Positions 35,072 to 44,352 of a stretch of DNA of 64,000 nucleotides are shown one piece after another. The notes beneath the pieces were generated by a model. It did not search any database and was not told the origin of the DNA. It saw only the letters and a list, made by a program, of their open reading frames with translations. How positions within the stretch are numbered: position 1 is the first letter of the stretch; each line of letters begins with the position of its first letter. Made by a program: the position numbers and the translations under genes. The stretch is from Anaerostipes sp. (GTDB taxonomy: Bacteria; Bacillota; Clostridia; Lachnospirales; Lachnospiraceae): positions 1-64,000 of the forward strand of contig NZ_JAGZSD010000005.1 of assembly GCF_018381315.1 (NCBI RefSeq), given 5' to 3'.

Positions 35072-37642
35072 CTATTTTGTTTTCTTTTTCCTTGCATACG
35101 GCGTATTCACAAGCGGAAGTTCCTGCTCAAAAATGCCGTTCCTGTTATAATATGCAGCTGCCACAGCCGGTGCGGTAGGTATGGATGTTATCTCCCCTAC
35201 GCCGATGGCTCCGCAGGCTACAGGAAGTCCTTCTTTTTCCACGATCCGGCTCTCCACCTCCGGCACCTTATCCGCCCTGAAAAGCCCCAGAGTGCCGAAC
35301 TTAGCCGTAGGCTTCAGATCTTCATTGATGGGGTACTGCTCTGTCAGGGCGAATCCGAGAGACATGACAACACCTCCCTCAATCTGGCCTTCCACAGAAA
35401 GAGGATTGATAGCTTTGCCCACATCATGTGCCGCCGTCATCTTCTTTACAGTTCCATCCTCATTGAGCACACACACCTGGGTGGCATATCCATACGCCAC
35501 ATGGGATACCGGATTTGGCTTATCACTTCCCATCGGATCCGTTTCCGCCAGATATTCCCCATAAAACTCCTGTCCCTCCAGCTCCGTGATATTCTTTTCT
35601 CCGGCCGCCTTATTATAGAGAAGACAGGCACGTCTTAGCGCCTCACCGGTTACCAGAGTCTGCCTGGAACCTGAGGTCGTTCCTGAGTCCGGTGCCAAAA
35701 TAGAGTTGGAAGCTTCATAGACGATCTGTTCTCTGGCAAGCCCGGTCTGCTCCGCTGCAATCTGCACCAAAACAGTTCCAAGCCCCTGCCCGATACAGGA
35801 CGCCCCGCTTCGGATGTGAAGCTTCCCATCCAGTACTTTGAGAATGCACCTTCCGGTATCCGGTATGCCCACACCCACTCCTGCATTTTTCATTGCACAG
35901 GCTATGCCGGCCTGAGGATACTTCTCCATCACATCCTTCACCGCCTCCAGAGTCTCTGCAAGACCTGTAGACTCATCCGCCAGCTGTCCGTTCGGAAGTT
36001 CCTGGCCCGGACGGATGGCATTCCGATAGCGGATTTCCCATGGAGAAATTCCAGCCTTTTCTGCCATTAACGTCAGCACCATTTCCAGTCCGAAACAGCT
36101 CTGAGTTACCCCAAAGCCCCGGAAAGCGCCTGCCGGAGGATTATTCGTATAATAGGCCCTGCCTTCTATCTCAAAATTCTGGTAGTTATAAGGCCCAGCC
36201 GCATGGGTACATGCCCGCTGCAAAACCGGTCCGCCCAGTGACGCATAGGCTCCGGTATCAGAGATAATACTTGCCTTTACTCCCTGAATGATCCCGTTTT
36301 CATCACATCCCATAGTAAATTCCATGTCCATCGGATGCCGCTTCGGATGAATCAGGATACTCTCATCTCTGGTCAGTTTTACCTTCACCGGCCTTTTTAA
36401 GATATAAGCTGCCAGCGCCGCATGATGCTGTACACTCATATCCTCTTTTCCCCCAAAGCCTCCGCCTACCAGTTTATTTTCCACGTAAACCTTTTCCGGA
36501 GAAATACCCAGCATCTCATAACACTCTCTCTGAGTGTCATAGACCCCCTGGTCAGAAGAATAAATCTTCACCCCGTCTTCCTTATATGGGAATGCCACTG
36601 CACACTCAGGTTCCAAAAATGCATGCTCTGTCCATGGAGTATGAAACTTTTTCGTAATCACATATTTGGAATTTTCGATAGCTTTTGCCGCATCCCCTCT
36701 GCATACATGCTCTCTGGCAAGCAGATTGCCTCCGCTGTGCACAAGAGGGGCATCCTCTTTCATGGCTTCATATGGATTTCTCACCGGTGTAAGCTCTTCG
36801 TATTCTACTTCCACCAGTTCCTTTGCCTGCCTTAAAGCTTCTTCTGTCTCCGCTGCCACAAGGGCTATGGAATCCCCCAAATATTTGGTCGTGGTGCCTT
36901 CCGGAATCAGCACATACCAGTCCCGTTTCAGATGACCGGTGCGGACGTTCCCCGGAATATCTTTTGCCGTCAGAACTGCCGCCACCCCCGGAACAGCCAT
37001 CGCCTTAGAGGTATCAATAGAAAGAACCTTTGCCCTGGCATATTTTGAACGCACGGCACTGGCATAAAGCATACCCTCCATCTCTACATCGTCTGTATAC
37101 TCACCGGTGCCGAGCACCTTTTCTCTCACGTCCAGCCGGTGCACCCTCTCACCGATCTTCCACTGCCCTTTATCGGAAGGCACTTTCTTCCCATCCCGGA
37201 AAAGCTGTGCCGCAAGCTCTACCGCGTCTATAATCTTTTTATATCCTGTACACCGGCAGATATTGTTCCTAAGTGCAAAGGCAATCTCCTGTCTGTCCGG
37301 ATTCAGATTCACATCCAGCAGTCCCTTGGCACAGATTACCATGCCAGGAATACAGAAACCGCACTGGACCGCTCCTGCCTGGCCGAATGCATAGACAAAA
37401 ATCTCTTTTTCATCCTCAGGAATGCCTTCCACTGTGAGTATCTCTTTTCCATCCATCTTTGACATCATGGGGATACAGGCCTTTGTGGCTTTTCCGTCTA
37501 CCAGCACCGTGCAGGTACCGCAGGCCCCCTGGCTGCATCCGTCTTTGACAGACTTAAGCTTCAGTTCATCTCTTAAAAAACGGATCAGCTTCTGGTCTTT
37601 GTCTGTACTGTATTGTTTATGGTTAATCGTGCATTGGAACAT
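35072..37642 (-). CDS. xdhD: Molybdenum hydroxylase, xanthine dehydrogenase family, no FAD domain (XdhD type)
   Basis: An 856-residue protein combining two modules. Residues 1-160 hold two [2Fe-2S] clusters (Cys 36, 41, 44, 56 and Cys 94, 97, 129, 131). Residues about 175-856 form the molybdopterin domain with GGGFGGKED, GAFRGFGVTQ and the catalytic Glu in GVGE (817). The FAD domain of classical xanthine dehydrogenase is missing. Length and layout match selenium-dependent xanthine dehydrogenases and E. coli XdhD. It should hydroxylate a purine such as hypoxanthine or xanthine. Electrons must leave through another protein. Start after GGAGG. Confidence 0.9.
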   Translation of the reverse strand: MFQCTINHKQYSTDKDQKLIRFLRDELKLKSVKDGCSQGACGTCTVLVDGKATKACIPMMSKMDGKEILTVEGIPEDEKEIFVYAFGQAGAVQCGFCIPGMVICAKGLLDVNLNPDRQEIAFALRNNICRCTGYKKIIDAVELAAQLFRDGKKVPSDKGQWKIGERVHRLDVREKVLGTGEYTDDVEMEGMLYASAVRSKYARAKVLSIDTSKAMAVPGVAAVLTAKDIPGNVRTGHLKRDWYVLIPEGTTTKYLGDSIALVAAETEEALRQAKELVEVEYEELTPVRNPYEAMKEDAPLVHSGGNLLAREHVCRGDAAKAIENSKYVITKKFHTPWTEHAFLEPECAVAFPYKEDGVKIYSSDQGVYDTQRECYEMLGISPEKVYVENKLVGGGFGGKEDMSVQHHAALAAYILKRPVKVKLTRDESILIHPKRHPMDMEFTMGCDENGIIQGVKASIISDTGAYASLGGPVLQRACTHAAGPYNYQNFEIEGRAYYTNNPPAGAFRGFGVTQSCFGLEMVLTLMAEKAGISPWEIRYRNAIRPGQELPNGQLADESTGLAETLEAVKDVMEKYPQAGIACAMKNAGVGVGIPDTGRCILKVLDGKLHIRSGASCIGQGLGTVLVQIAAEQTGLAREQIVYEASNSILAPDSGTTSGSRQTLVTGEALRRACLLYNKAAGEKNITELEGQEFYGEYLAETDPMGSDKPNPVSHVAYGYATQVCVLNEDGTVKKMTAAHDVGKAINPLSVEGQIEGGVVMSLGFALTEQYPINEDLKPTAKFGTLGLFRADKVPEVESRIVEKEGLPVACGAIGVGEITSIPTAPAVAAAYYNRNGIFEQELPLVNTPYARKKKTK

Positions 37643-37669
37643 ACCTATACCTCCATTCTCCCCGCCATG

Positions 37670-39079
37670 CTATAAAGACTTTATATTTTTAAAATTCTTT
37701 TCCTTCACAGTAAAGTTCAGCGGTATCCTTTTGCGGACTTTTACCTTTTCTTCCTCCTCTGGAATGATCAGGTTCAGCACAACAGTAATCAATGTTGCCA
37801 GAACAACCGCAGATTTTCCGAATACCATCATAACCCATGAAGGAAACAGAGCCAGAGAGTCCGGGGCCAGCGTAACTCCCATGCCCACGGCAACTCCGAG
37901 CCCTACAATCGCTGTGTTCCGGTTATTGAGCCCCGCTTTTGCGATCAATTTAACGCCTGTCATGGCAATCGATGCAAACACTGAGATGGTGGCTCCGCCG
38001 AGAACACACTGAGGTATGGTTGTAAGAAGGGACGCGATTTTCGGCAGCAGTCCTGCCGCAAGTATAATAGCGGATGCCAGATAAAATACCCTTTTTGCCA
38101 CAACCTTTGTCGTGCCGACGATTCCTACGTTCTGGCTGAATGTAGCTGTCGGCAGACCGCCGAACAGTGCACCGAAAATACTTCCCAGACCGTTTCCGAT
38201 AATGCCTCCTGACAGTTCTCTGTCTGAAGGCTCCCTTCCCAGACCGCCCTGAGTGGTAGCAGTCAGATCCCCGATAGCCTGCACCGAATTAACGATAAAC
38301 AAAATCGACATGGTAATCATGGAGGACGGCTCAAATGTGATCCCGAAATGCAGAGGTTTCGGAAGCTGCAGCCACGAAGCAGAAACCACCGGTGTAAAAT
38401 CCACCATTCCGAGGATAACTGCGATTACATATCCTACGCAGATTCCGATTAAAATAGCGGAAAGCTTCAGAAATCCTTTTGTAAAATGGCTGAGTCCCAC
38501 CACGACTGCCAGAGTAATCAGGGCTACTGCCCAGTTTTTTACACTCCCATAATCTTTGGACCCGGTTCCGCCTGCCATATATCCCACAGCCACCGGATAC
38601 AGAGAAAGCCCGATGGTAAACACCACGGTTCCCGTCACAATAGGCGGAAACAGAGAACGGATCCTCTTGATAAAAATCCCCACCACGACTGCGATTACTC
38701 CGCCGGTCAGCTGGGCACCGAACAGAGTGGCCAGATCAAACTCCTGGACTACAGCCTGCATGGTTGCCAGATACGCAAAACTGACGCCCATGATAACCGG
38801 AAGCCCTGATCCCACTTTATTTTTAAATGATATAAGCTGTAAAAATGTTGCCACAGCAGACACAATCAATGCCCCCTGCACAAGCACAATTTTATCCTGG
38901 GGTGAAATTTCTCCCCGGGATACGGCAATTCCCGCTACGATGATGGCCGGTGTCACACATCCCACGATCATTGCCACCACATGCTGAAGAGCCAGAGGAA
39001 GCGCCTGTTTATAAGGCGGCTTCCCTTCAGTTAAAAACAACTCTTTTACTCCTGTCTTGCTCTTAAAACTATCAAACAT
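37670..39079 (-). CDS. NCS2-family nucleobase permease (xanthine/uric acid type)
   Basis: A 469-residue transporter with about 12-14 helices. LALQHVVAMIVGCVTPA is the conserved first helix. The NAT signature QNVGIVGTTK (Q-N-x-G-x4-T-K) matches the family motif that defines purine specificity. SVQAIGDLTATTQ is a conserved transport-site segment. It lies between ygfK and the hydroxylase, so it probably imports the purine degraded by this operon. Start at 39079 after GGGAG; the reading frame is open further upstream but overlaps ygfK. Confidence 0.9.
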   Translation of the reverse strand: MFDSFKSKTGVKELFLTEGKPPYKQALPLALQHVVAMIVGCVTPAIIVAGIAVSRGEISPQDKIVLVQGALIVSAVATFLQLISFKNKVGSGLPVIMGVSFAYLATMQAVVQEFDLATLFGAQLTGGVIAVVVGIFIKRIRSLFPPIVTGTVVFTIGLSLYPVAVGYMAGGTGSKDYGSVKNWAVALITLAVVVGLSHFTKGFLKLSAILIGICVGYVIAVILGMVDFTPVVSASWLQLPKPLHFGITFEPSSMITMSILFIVNSVQAIGDLTATTQGGLGREPSDRELSGGIIGNGLGSIFGALFGGLPTATFSQNVGIVGTTKVVAKRVFYLASAIILAAGLLPKIASLLTTIPQCVLGGATISVFASIAMTGVKLIAKAGLNNRNTAIVGLGVAVGMGVTLAPDSLALFPSWVMMVFGKSAVVLATLITVVLNLIIPEEEEKVKVRKRIPLNFTVKEKNFKNIKSL

Positions 39080-39152
39080 ATCTACTATCTCCCTGCCATC
39101 TGCACAACAGCCTCTAATATCCGGGCCCGGGCTCCCCGTCCCGGCCCTGAGA

Positions 39153-42152
39153 CTAAAGCAGATAAAATGCGTAGTCTTCACAGACAACAGTCATCAGCCT
39201 TCTTAAGCCTTCTGTCACTGCAGAACTTTCATCCTTTAAGTTCACTGTCATTGTTTCTCCCAAATACCTTACCCGGCATTCGTGTTCATCCGCATCCAAC
39301 ACGGCAAAACCGTCATTTTTGCTGTTTTTCATATCTTCTTCATTTGCAAACAGCGTAAATTTGTCCAGGTAAGGTGCACTTTCATACGGACAGAAAGATC
39401 TGCAGTTTCCGCATTCATTGCACATATAGTCAATATGGATAACCTGGTCTTTCTCAAATCCCGGCACATGAATAGATACATTTGCCCGGTTCGGACAGAC
39501 ATCCACACAGTTTTCACATACCACATCACATCCCAGACATCTTCTGCTCTGGTCCTTCTCCTCCTGTGCATCCTTTAGTATGCCTTTCTTCTCACAGCAT
39601 TCCTCTTTTGATGCCAGGCTGTCTTTGCCCTTTGAAACCACGGTGCCGAGAATATGTTCTGCCGCCAGCATAGCATCCCTCATGCCTTCTACTACCGTGG
39701 CAGGCCCCCGAAGGCCGTCTCCGATCACATAGATTCCCTCCTGATTTGTCATCAGGGTCTCCGGCTCTGTCTTTGCCCTTCCCCTGCTGTCCACGGAAAT
39801 CCCGTTTTCCTGATAAAAGCTTGAAGGAACCTGCTCTCCCACTGCAGCGATCACCGTATCGGCAGGTACTCTGACACGTTTCCCTGTGCTTTTGACTCCC
39901 CTTCGTCCCGTCTCGTCAGGGTCAGAAAGTTCCATAGCTTCACAGACCAGCTCTCCTTCTTCCAGCAGAACAGGTGACAGCAGCTCCTTAAATTCCACAC
40001 CGTCTTCTACTGCCATCAAAAGTTCTTCTTCATCAGCGGGCATATACCGTTTTGTCCGCCGGTATACCAGATAGACATGCTCCACCCCTTCGGTACGTTT
40101 GGCTGCCCGTGCAGTATCCATGGCTGTATTGCCGCCTCCGATGACGGCCACATTTCTGCCCACTTTGACGCGGCCGTCTTTTTGTTTGAATTCTTTCAGA
40201 AATTCCAGTGCGTTGATCACACCGCCTTTTTCCAGGGCAAGTTCTCCCGGTTTAGAGGCTCCCACTGCCAGAATCACCGCATCATATCCCTGATTTTTAA
40301 GGGCCGGTGCATTTTCAATATTCACATTCAGTTTGATCTCCACACCCAGTTTCTCCAAAAAAGAAGCATCTTTTTCCACAGAAGATGATGGAATCCGGAA
40401 TTCAGGGATCACATGGCGCACAACCCCTCCAAGGGAATCGTTCTGTTCAAACAGAGTTACCTTTGTTCCGGCCTTGGCCAGATAGTATGCACATGCCATG
40501 CCTGCCGGTCCGCCTCCGATGACTGCCGCCTTCTTTCCGTTGTCTTCTGCCGGCTTCAGCGAAGCAAGCACTTCCTCATATCCGCCCAGTGCTGCTTTCA
40601 GCTTATTGTCCCTGATATGTACCGGTTCCTCATAAAAATTTCTCGTACATTTGCTCATACAGTTATGCGCACAGATTGTTCCCGTGATGAACGGCAGCGG
40701 ATTTCTTTCCATGATGACTTCCAGTGCCTCTTTATATTTTCCTTCATCCGTCAGCGGCATATAGGCAGTGATATCCTGATGGATCGGACATCCCTCTTTA
40801 CACGGCGCCACATAGCAGTCCAGCAGAGGGACCGGCTGATTCATTTTTCTGGACGGAAGCGGTTTTGCCGCCTTCACATGGTGTTTATCCGTCTTTGCTC
40901 TCCCAGCAATCCCGGATACCGCCTCTGTATCGATTCCTTCAAAGGGCCGCAGAGTTTTGCTTTCCCGGAGCTTTTGGGCCATCTGGGCAAGCCTCTGGTA
41001 GCCTCCCGGCTTCAGCAGCGTGGTAGCTACCGTAACCGGCCATATCCCTGCACTGACAATCTCTGCTATATTGCAGGCATCTGCACCGCCTGAATAGGAT
41101 ATCCTGAGTTTTCCTCCAAACTCTTTGGACAGCTTTGCCGCAAGAGAGATGGACAGCGGAAACAGTGCCTTTCCTGACATATACATTTCTTCGCTGGGAA
41201 GCTGATTTTCCTTCACATCCACAGGAAACGTATTGGTAATCTTTACGCCAAATTCCAATCCCTTTTCATCCGCAAGCTCCATGAGCCTTGTGAGCATAGG
41301 AACCGCATCCTCATACTGCAGGTCATCCTTAAAATGAAAATCTCCGAACACCATGTAATCATATCCCATATCATCCATGGTTTTTCTGGCAAAGTCATAT
41401 CCAAGCAGAGTAGGATTGCACTTAATAAATGTATGCAGGCCTTTTTCTTTTAATAAATAGTCTGCAATACTCTCAATCTCCTGAGGCGGACATCCGTGCA
41501 GGGTTGAGATCGTGGCTGAATTGCAGATCTCGGAAGGAACCGCTTCAATATCTTCCGGAGTTACATTGTGAAGCCTTTTGGCCATTGCTTTGGCATCTCT
41601 CACACATTCTTTGAAAATGGCGCTCTCACCGGCATCCATCATCGTGTCAATAAATGTATTAATTTTTTCTGATTTGATCCCTGCCAGGTCATATCCGACG
41701 CTGATGTTAAACTGGAATCCATCCGCTGCTCCAAGGCCGTACTCCTTTGAAAGGATATGAAGCAGGAACCATGCCTTGATATATTCTTCCATTGCCTGGG
41801 GCACATAAAGTTCTGTAGACCATTCACAGTTATATCCTTCATCCTCTGCAAGAATACACGGCTTATTGACGCAGGCGGACAATTCTTCCCCGTCCATAAT
41901 CTGTACAGTTTTCAGTTCAAAGAAACGGCTTCCGGCCACGTAGGCTGCCACAATGTTCTGGGCAAGTTGGGTATGCGGACCTGCTGCCGGCCCGATCTGC
42001 GTCTCCAGCTTCCGGCCGAAGATTTCCACAGTTTCAGACGGATCTGCCTTAAACGGCCTGCGGATTCCAAAAATCGTGCCCTTCTCTTCCTTTTCCTCCA
42101 CTGCCCATTCAAGCAGCTGTGAAAACGGGATTGACGTCATAATATCACTCAT
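39153..42152 (-). CDS. ygfK: YgfK-family flavin/iron-sulfur oxidoreductase (putative selenate reductase subunit)
   Basis: A 999-residue multi-domain protein. Residues 1-420 resemble a dihydroorotate/dihydropyrimidine dehydrogenase barrel (IGPAAGPHTQ, LHGCPP, SYSGGADA). Then comes a cysteine motif CYVAPCKEGCP (about 450), a GltD-like FAD/NAD(P)H unit (GGGPAGMACAYY, IGGGNTAMDTA), and two C-terminal ferredoxin-type motifs (CLGCDVVCENCVDVCP, CNECGNCRSFCP). E. coli YgfK was annotated as selenate reductase, but in purine-degrading bacteria it is thought to reduce an oxidised purine. Start after AGGAGG, 13 bases behind ssnA. Confidence 0.9.
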   Translation of the reverse strand: MSDIMTSIPFSQLLEWAVEEKEEKGTIFGIRRPFKADPSETVEIFGRKLETQIGPAAGPHTQLAQNIVAAYVAGSRFFELKTVQIMDGEELSACVNKPCILAEDEGYNCEWSTELYVPQAMEEYIKAWFLLHILSKEYGLGAADGFQFNISVGYDLAGIKSEKINTFIDTMMDAGESAIFKECVRDAKAMAKRLHNVTPEDIEAVPSEICNSATISTLHGCPPQEIESIADYLLKEKGLHTFIKCNPTLLGYDFARKTMDDMGYDYMVFGDFHFKDDLQYEDAVPMLTRLMELADEKGLEFGVKITNTFPVDVKENQLPSEEMYMSGKALFPLSISLAAKLSKEFGGKLRISYSGGADACNIAEIVSAGIWPVTVATTLLKPGGYQRLAQMAQKLRESKTLRPFEGIDTEAVSGIAGRAKTDKHHVKAAKPLPSRKMNQPVPLLDCYVAPCKEGCPIHQDITAYMPLTDEGKYKEALEVIMERNPLPFITGTICAHNCMSKCTRNFYEEPVHIRDNKLKAALGGYEEVLASLKPAEDNGKKAAVIGGGPAGMACAYYLAKAGTKVTLFEQNDSLGGVVRHVIPEFRIPSSSVEKDASFLEKLGVEIKLNVNIENAPALKNQGYDAVILAVGASKPGELALEKGGVINALEFLKEFKQKDGRVKVGRNVAVIGGGNTAMDTARAAKRTEGVEHVYLVYRRTKRYMPADEEELLMAVEDGVEFKELLSPVLLEEGELVCEAMELSDPDETGRRGVKSTGKRVRVPADTVIAAVGEQVPSSFYQENGISVDSRGRAKTEPETLMTNQEGIYVIGDGLRGPATVVEGMRDAMLAAEHILGTVVSKGKDSLASKEECCEKKGILKDAQEEKDQSRRCLGCDVVCENCVDVCPNRANVSIHVPGFEKDQVIHIDYMCNECGNCRSFCPYESAPYLDKFTLFANEEDMKNSKNDGFAVLDADEHECRVRYLGETMTVNLKDESSAVTEGLRRLMTVVCEDYAFYLL

Positions 42153-42164
42153 AAAATTATCCTC

Positions 42165-43496
42165 CTAACAATTAATCGTATCTGAAAGTTTCTTTGCTTC
42201 CTCCCTGCATTTTGCCATTGCCTCTGCTTCATCAGCCACCAAAAGCCTGAGGTCTTTCATCAGGACTTTTCCGTTTCCGATGGTCGTCACAACGTTTCTT
42301 CCGCTCATTCCAAACAGGATATGTCCGTTGACATTTCCTTCATTCATCGGTGTCAGCGGATCATAATCTGCAATAATCACATCCGCCGCTGCTCCTTCTT
42401 TGAGAACTCCCAGAGGAGTTTTAAAGTACCGGTTCGCAATCACCGCATTGTTTTCAAACAGCATCTTCGGCACTTCAGCCCAGGCTGCATTGGGATCGCA
42501 GAGAGAATGCTTGTGCAGTACATTTGCTACTTTATAGGATTCCGTCATGTCATGGGTGTATCCGTCAGTTCCAAGTCCTGCCAGGATACCCTTCTGCACC
42601 ATCCTCATAGTAGGAGGACATCCGCAGGCATTTCCCATATTGGACTCCGGATTATGTACAACCATAGTATCTGTGTCCCTGATCAGATCCATCTCATGTT
42701 CATTTACATAGATGCAGTGGCCGAGCAGTGTTTTGCTTCCCAGCACCCCGCAGTCCATGAGGCGGTCAATGATCCTCTTGCCGTAATGTTTTAAACAGTG
42801 ATGCAGGTCTTCGATCCCCTCTGCCACATGAATATGGTATCCTGCTTCTTCCGGTTTGTTGGCTGCTGCCAGCTCCATAGTCTCATCAGAAATTGTAAAC
42901 GAAGCATGCATTCCCATCATGCCTGCAATCATGTCTGATTCATCTTCCAGCGCATGGCTGATGAATCTGGAGTTTTCCATCACTGCCTCCCTGGCTTTCT
43001 CCTTTCCGTCTCTGTCGGAAACTTCATAACAAAGACAGCTTCTTACGCCCATCTCCTTTGCAGCTTCTTCTATAATAAAGAGACTGTCCGTAATATTTCC
43101 GTAGCTGGCGTGATGGTCAAATACCGTGGTCACTCCATTTTTAATACTGTCAATATAGGTTGCTCTTGCACTCTGCAGGATCTGTTCCGGTGAAAGATTC
43201 CGGTCAATGGTCCACCACATACCGTCCAGAATGTCCAGGAATCCTTTGGGATCATATCCGTTAATGGAAAGGCCTCTTGCCATGGCGCTGTAGATGTGCT
43301 CATGGGTATTAATGAAGGCGGGCATAATGACGCCTTTCTTTGCATCAATATACTCCGCCTCTTTATAAGCCTGTTTTATGTCCTCTGTTCTGCCGACTTC
43401 TATGATTTTATTTCCGTCCATGACAACAGCGCCATCTTCTAAAAATGGACAGCTGACATCTCTTGTAATCATTCTTCCGTTCCCGACAATTATCAT
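42165..43496 (-). CDS. ssnA: Putative aminohydrolase SsnA
   Basis: A 443-residue amidohydrolase of the SsnA/chlorohydrolase group. The metal site is visible as NTHEH (His 65 and 67), HIHVAEG, LLGHCIY and GTDGYTHD. It is the first gene of the leftward purine operon, behind GGAGG and a promoter at 43542-43570. It probably hydrolyses an amidine or amide bond of a purine-ring intermediate; the exact substrate is not visible. Normal length for the family. Confidence 0.9.
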   Translation of the reverse strand: MIIVGNGRMITRDVSCPFLEDGAVVMDGNKIIEVGRTEDIKQAYKEAEYIDAKKGVIMPAFINTHEHIYSAMARGLSINGYDPKGFLDILDGMWWTIDRNLSPEQILQSARATYIDSIKNGVTTVFDHHASYGNITDSLFIIEEAAKEMGVRSCLCYEVSDRDGKEKAREAVMENSRFISHALEDESDMIAGMMGMHASFTISDETMELAAANKPEEAGYHIHVAEGIEDLHHCLKHYGKRIIDRLMDCGVLGSKTLLGHCIYVNEHEMDLIRDTDTMVVHNPESNMGNACGCPPTMRMVQKGILAGLGTDGYTHDMTESYKVANVLHKHSLCDPNAAWAEVPKMLFENNAVIANRYFKTPLGVLKEGAAADVIIADYDPLTPMNEGNVNGHILFGMSGRNVVTTIGNGKVLMKDLRLLVADEAEAMAKCREEAKKLSDTINC

Positions 43497-43541
43497 AACT
43501 TGACCTCCTATTCTTTGTGCAGGTACTCTTTTAATAATCTA

Positions 43542-43570
43542 AATATAGCATCCCAAAATATAAAAAACAA
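43542..43570 (-). promoter_or_regulatory. Promoter of the ssnA-ygfK-xdhD operon
   Basis: Minus-strand reading: -35 TTGTTT (43565-43570), 17-base spacer, -10 TATATT (43542-43547), about 45 bases before the ssnA ATG. A TTCCGAA element (43574-43580) lies directly upstream of the -35. Confidence 0.6.
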
Positions 43571-43631
43571 CCGTTCCGAAGCATGTATACAAAATATTTT
43601 TGATATATCTAAAAATTTTTGTATTTTTTTA

Positions 43632-43659
43632 TTGCATTCCGAAAAAAACGTGCTATGAT
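43632..43659 (+). promoter_or_regulatory. Promoter of the regulator-ygeX-ygeY-ygeW-arcC operon
   Basis: -35 TTGCAT (43632-43637), 16-base spacer, -10 TATGAT (43654-43659), 44 bases before the regulator ATG. A second TTCCGAA element (43637-43643) overlaps the end of the -35, mirroring the one at the divergent promoter. Confidence 0.65.
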
Positions 43660-43703
43660 TAAATTATCAGGCAACCAAAACACTCAGAAAAGGAGTGATC
43701 ATT

Positions 43704-44336
43704 ATGAATCCGGAGTTGGAACTATTAAAACAAATGGCACATACGATTGCCATGCAGTTCGGGAAAGACTGCGAGGTCATTATCCACGATCTGACCTGTG
43801 AAGACATGGAACACACAATCGTACACATCGAAAACGGACACGTCACAAACCGGAAATTGGGAGACGGCCCTTCTGCCGTCGTTCTGGAGACTCTTCATAA
43901 GCATCCGGAAGACATCAAAGACCACTACGCATATCAGATTAAGACATCAGACGGAAAGATCCTGAAATCAACAACCACATTTGTAAAGGGAAAAGACGGC
44001 AAAGTCCACTATATAGTTGCCATCAACTATGACATCAGTGCACTTCTGATGATTGATGCTTCTCTTCAGTCTCTGATGCATGTGGAGGAACAGAAAAAGG
44101 ATGAACCTACTGCTATTGTAGGCAACGTACATGACCTGCTGGACAGTTTGATTGAACAGTCTGTTTCATTGGTCGGAAAACCGGCGGCCCTCATGAACAA
44201 GGAAGAAAAGGTGAAGGCGATCCAGTTTTTAAATGACGCCGGAGCATTTCTGATCACAAAGTCCGGTGACAAAGTCGCAAAGTACTTTGGCATATCAAAG
44301 TTTACTTTATACAGCTACATCGACGTCAACAAATAA
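43704..44336 (+). CDS. YheO/DauR-like PAS-HTH transcriptional regulator
   Basis: A 210-residue protein: YheO-type PAS-like domain (about 1-115; GKDCEVIIHDLT, then the HIENGHVTNRKLGDGPS segment) and a C-terminal helix-turn-helix (about 160-210; AVKFL-like FLNDAGAF, VAKYFGISKFTLYSYID). Relatives such as DauR control amino acid catabolic genes by sensing a metabolite. It is the first gene of the rightward purine operon and faces ssnA across a 200-base divergent promoter, so it is the best candidate to control both. Start at 43704 after AAGGAG; a GTG at 43695 touches that site. Confidence 0.87.
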   Translation: MNPELELLKQMAHTIAMQFGKDCEVIIHDLTCEDMEHTIVHIENGHVTNRKLGDGPSAVVLETLHKHPEDIKDHYAYQIKTSDGKILKSTTTFVKGKDGKVHYIVAINYDISALLMIDASLQSLMHVEEQKKDEPTAIVGNVHDLLDSLIEQSVSLVGKPAALMNKEEKVKAIQFLNDAGAFLITKSGDKVAKYFGISKFTLYSYIDVNK

Positions 44337-44352
44337 GGAGGTTTAGATCTAT

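Noticed and set aside
40413..41093. A 226-codon open frame opposite ygfK
   Set aside because: It lies within a large multi-domain gene with many intact motifs; no start signal.
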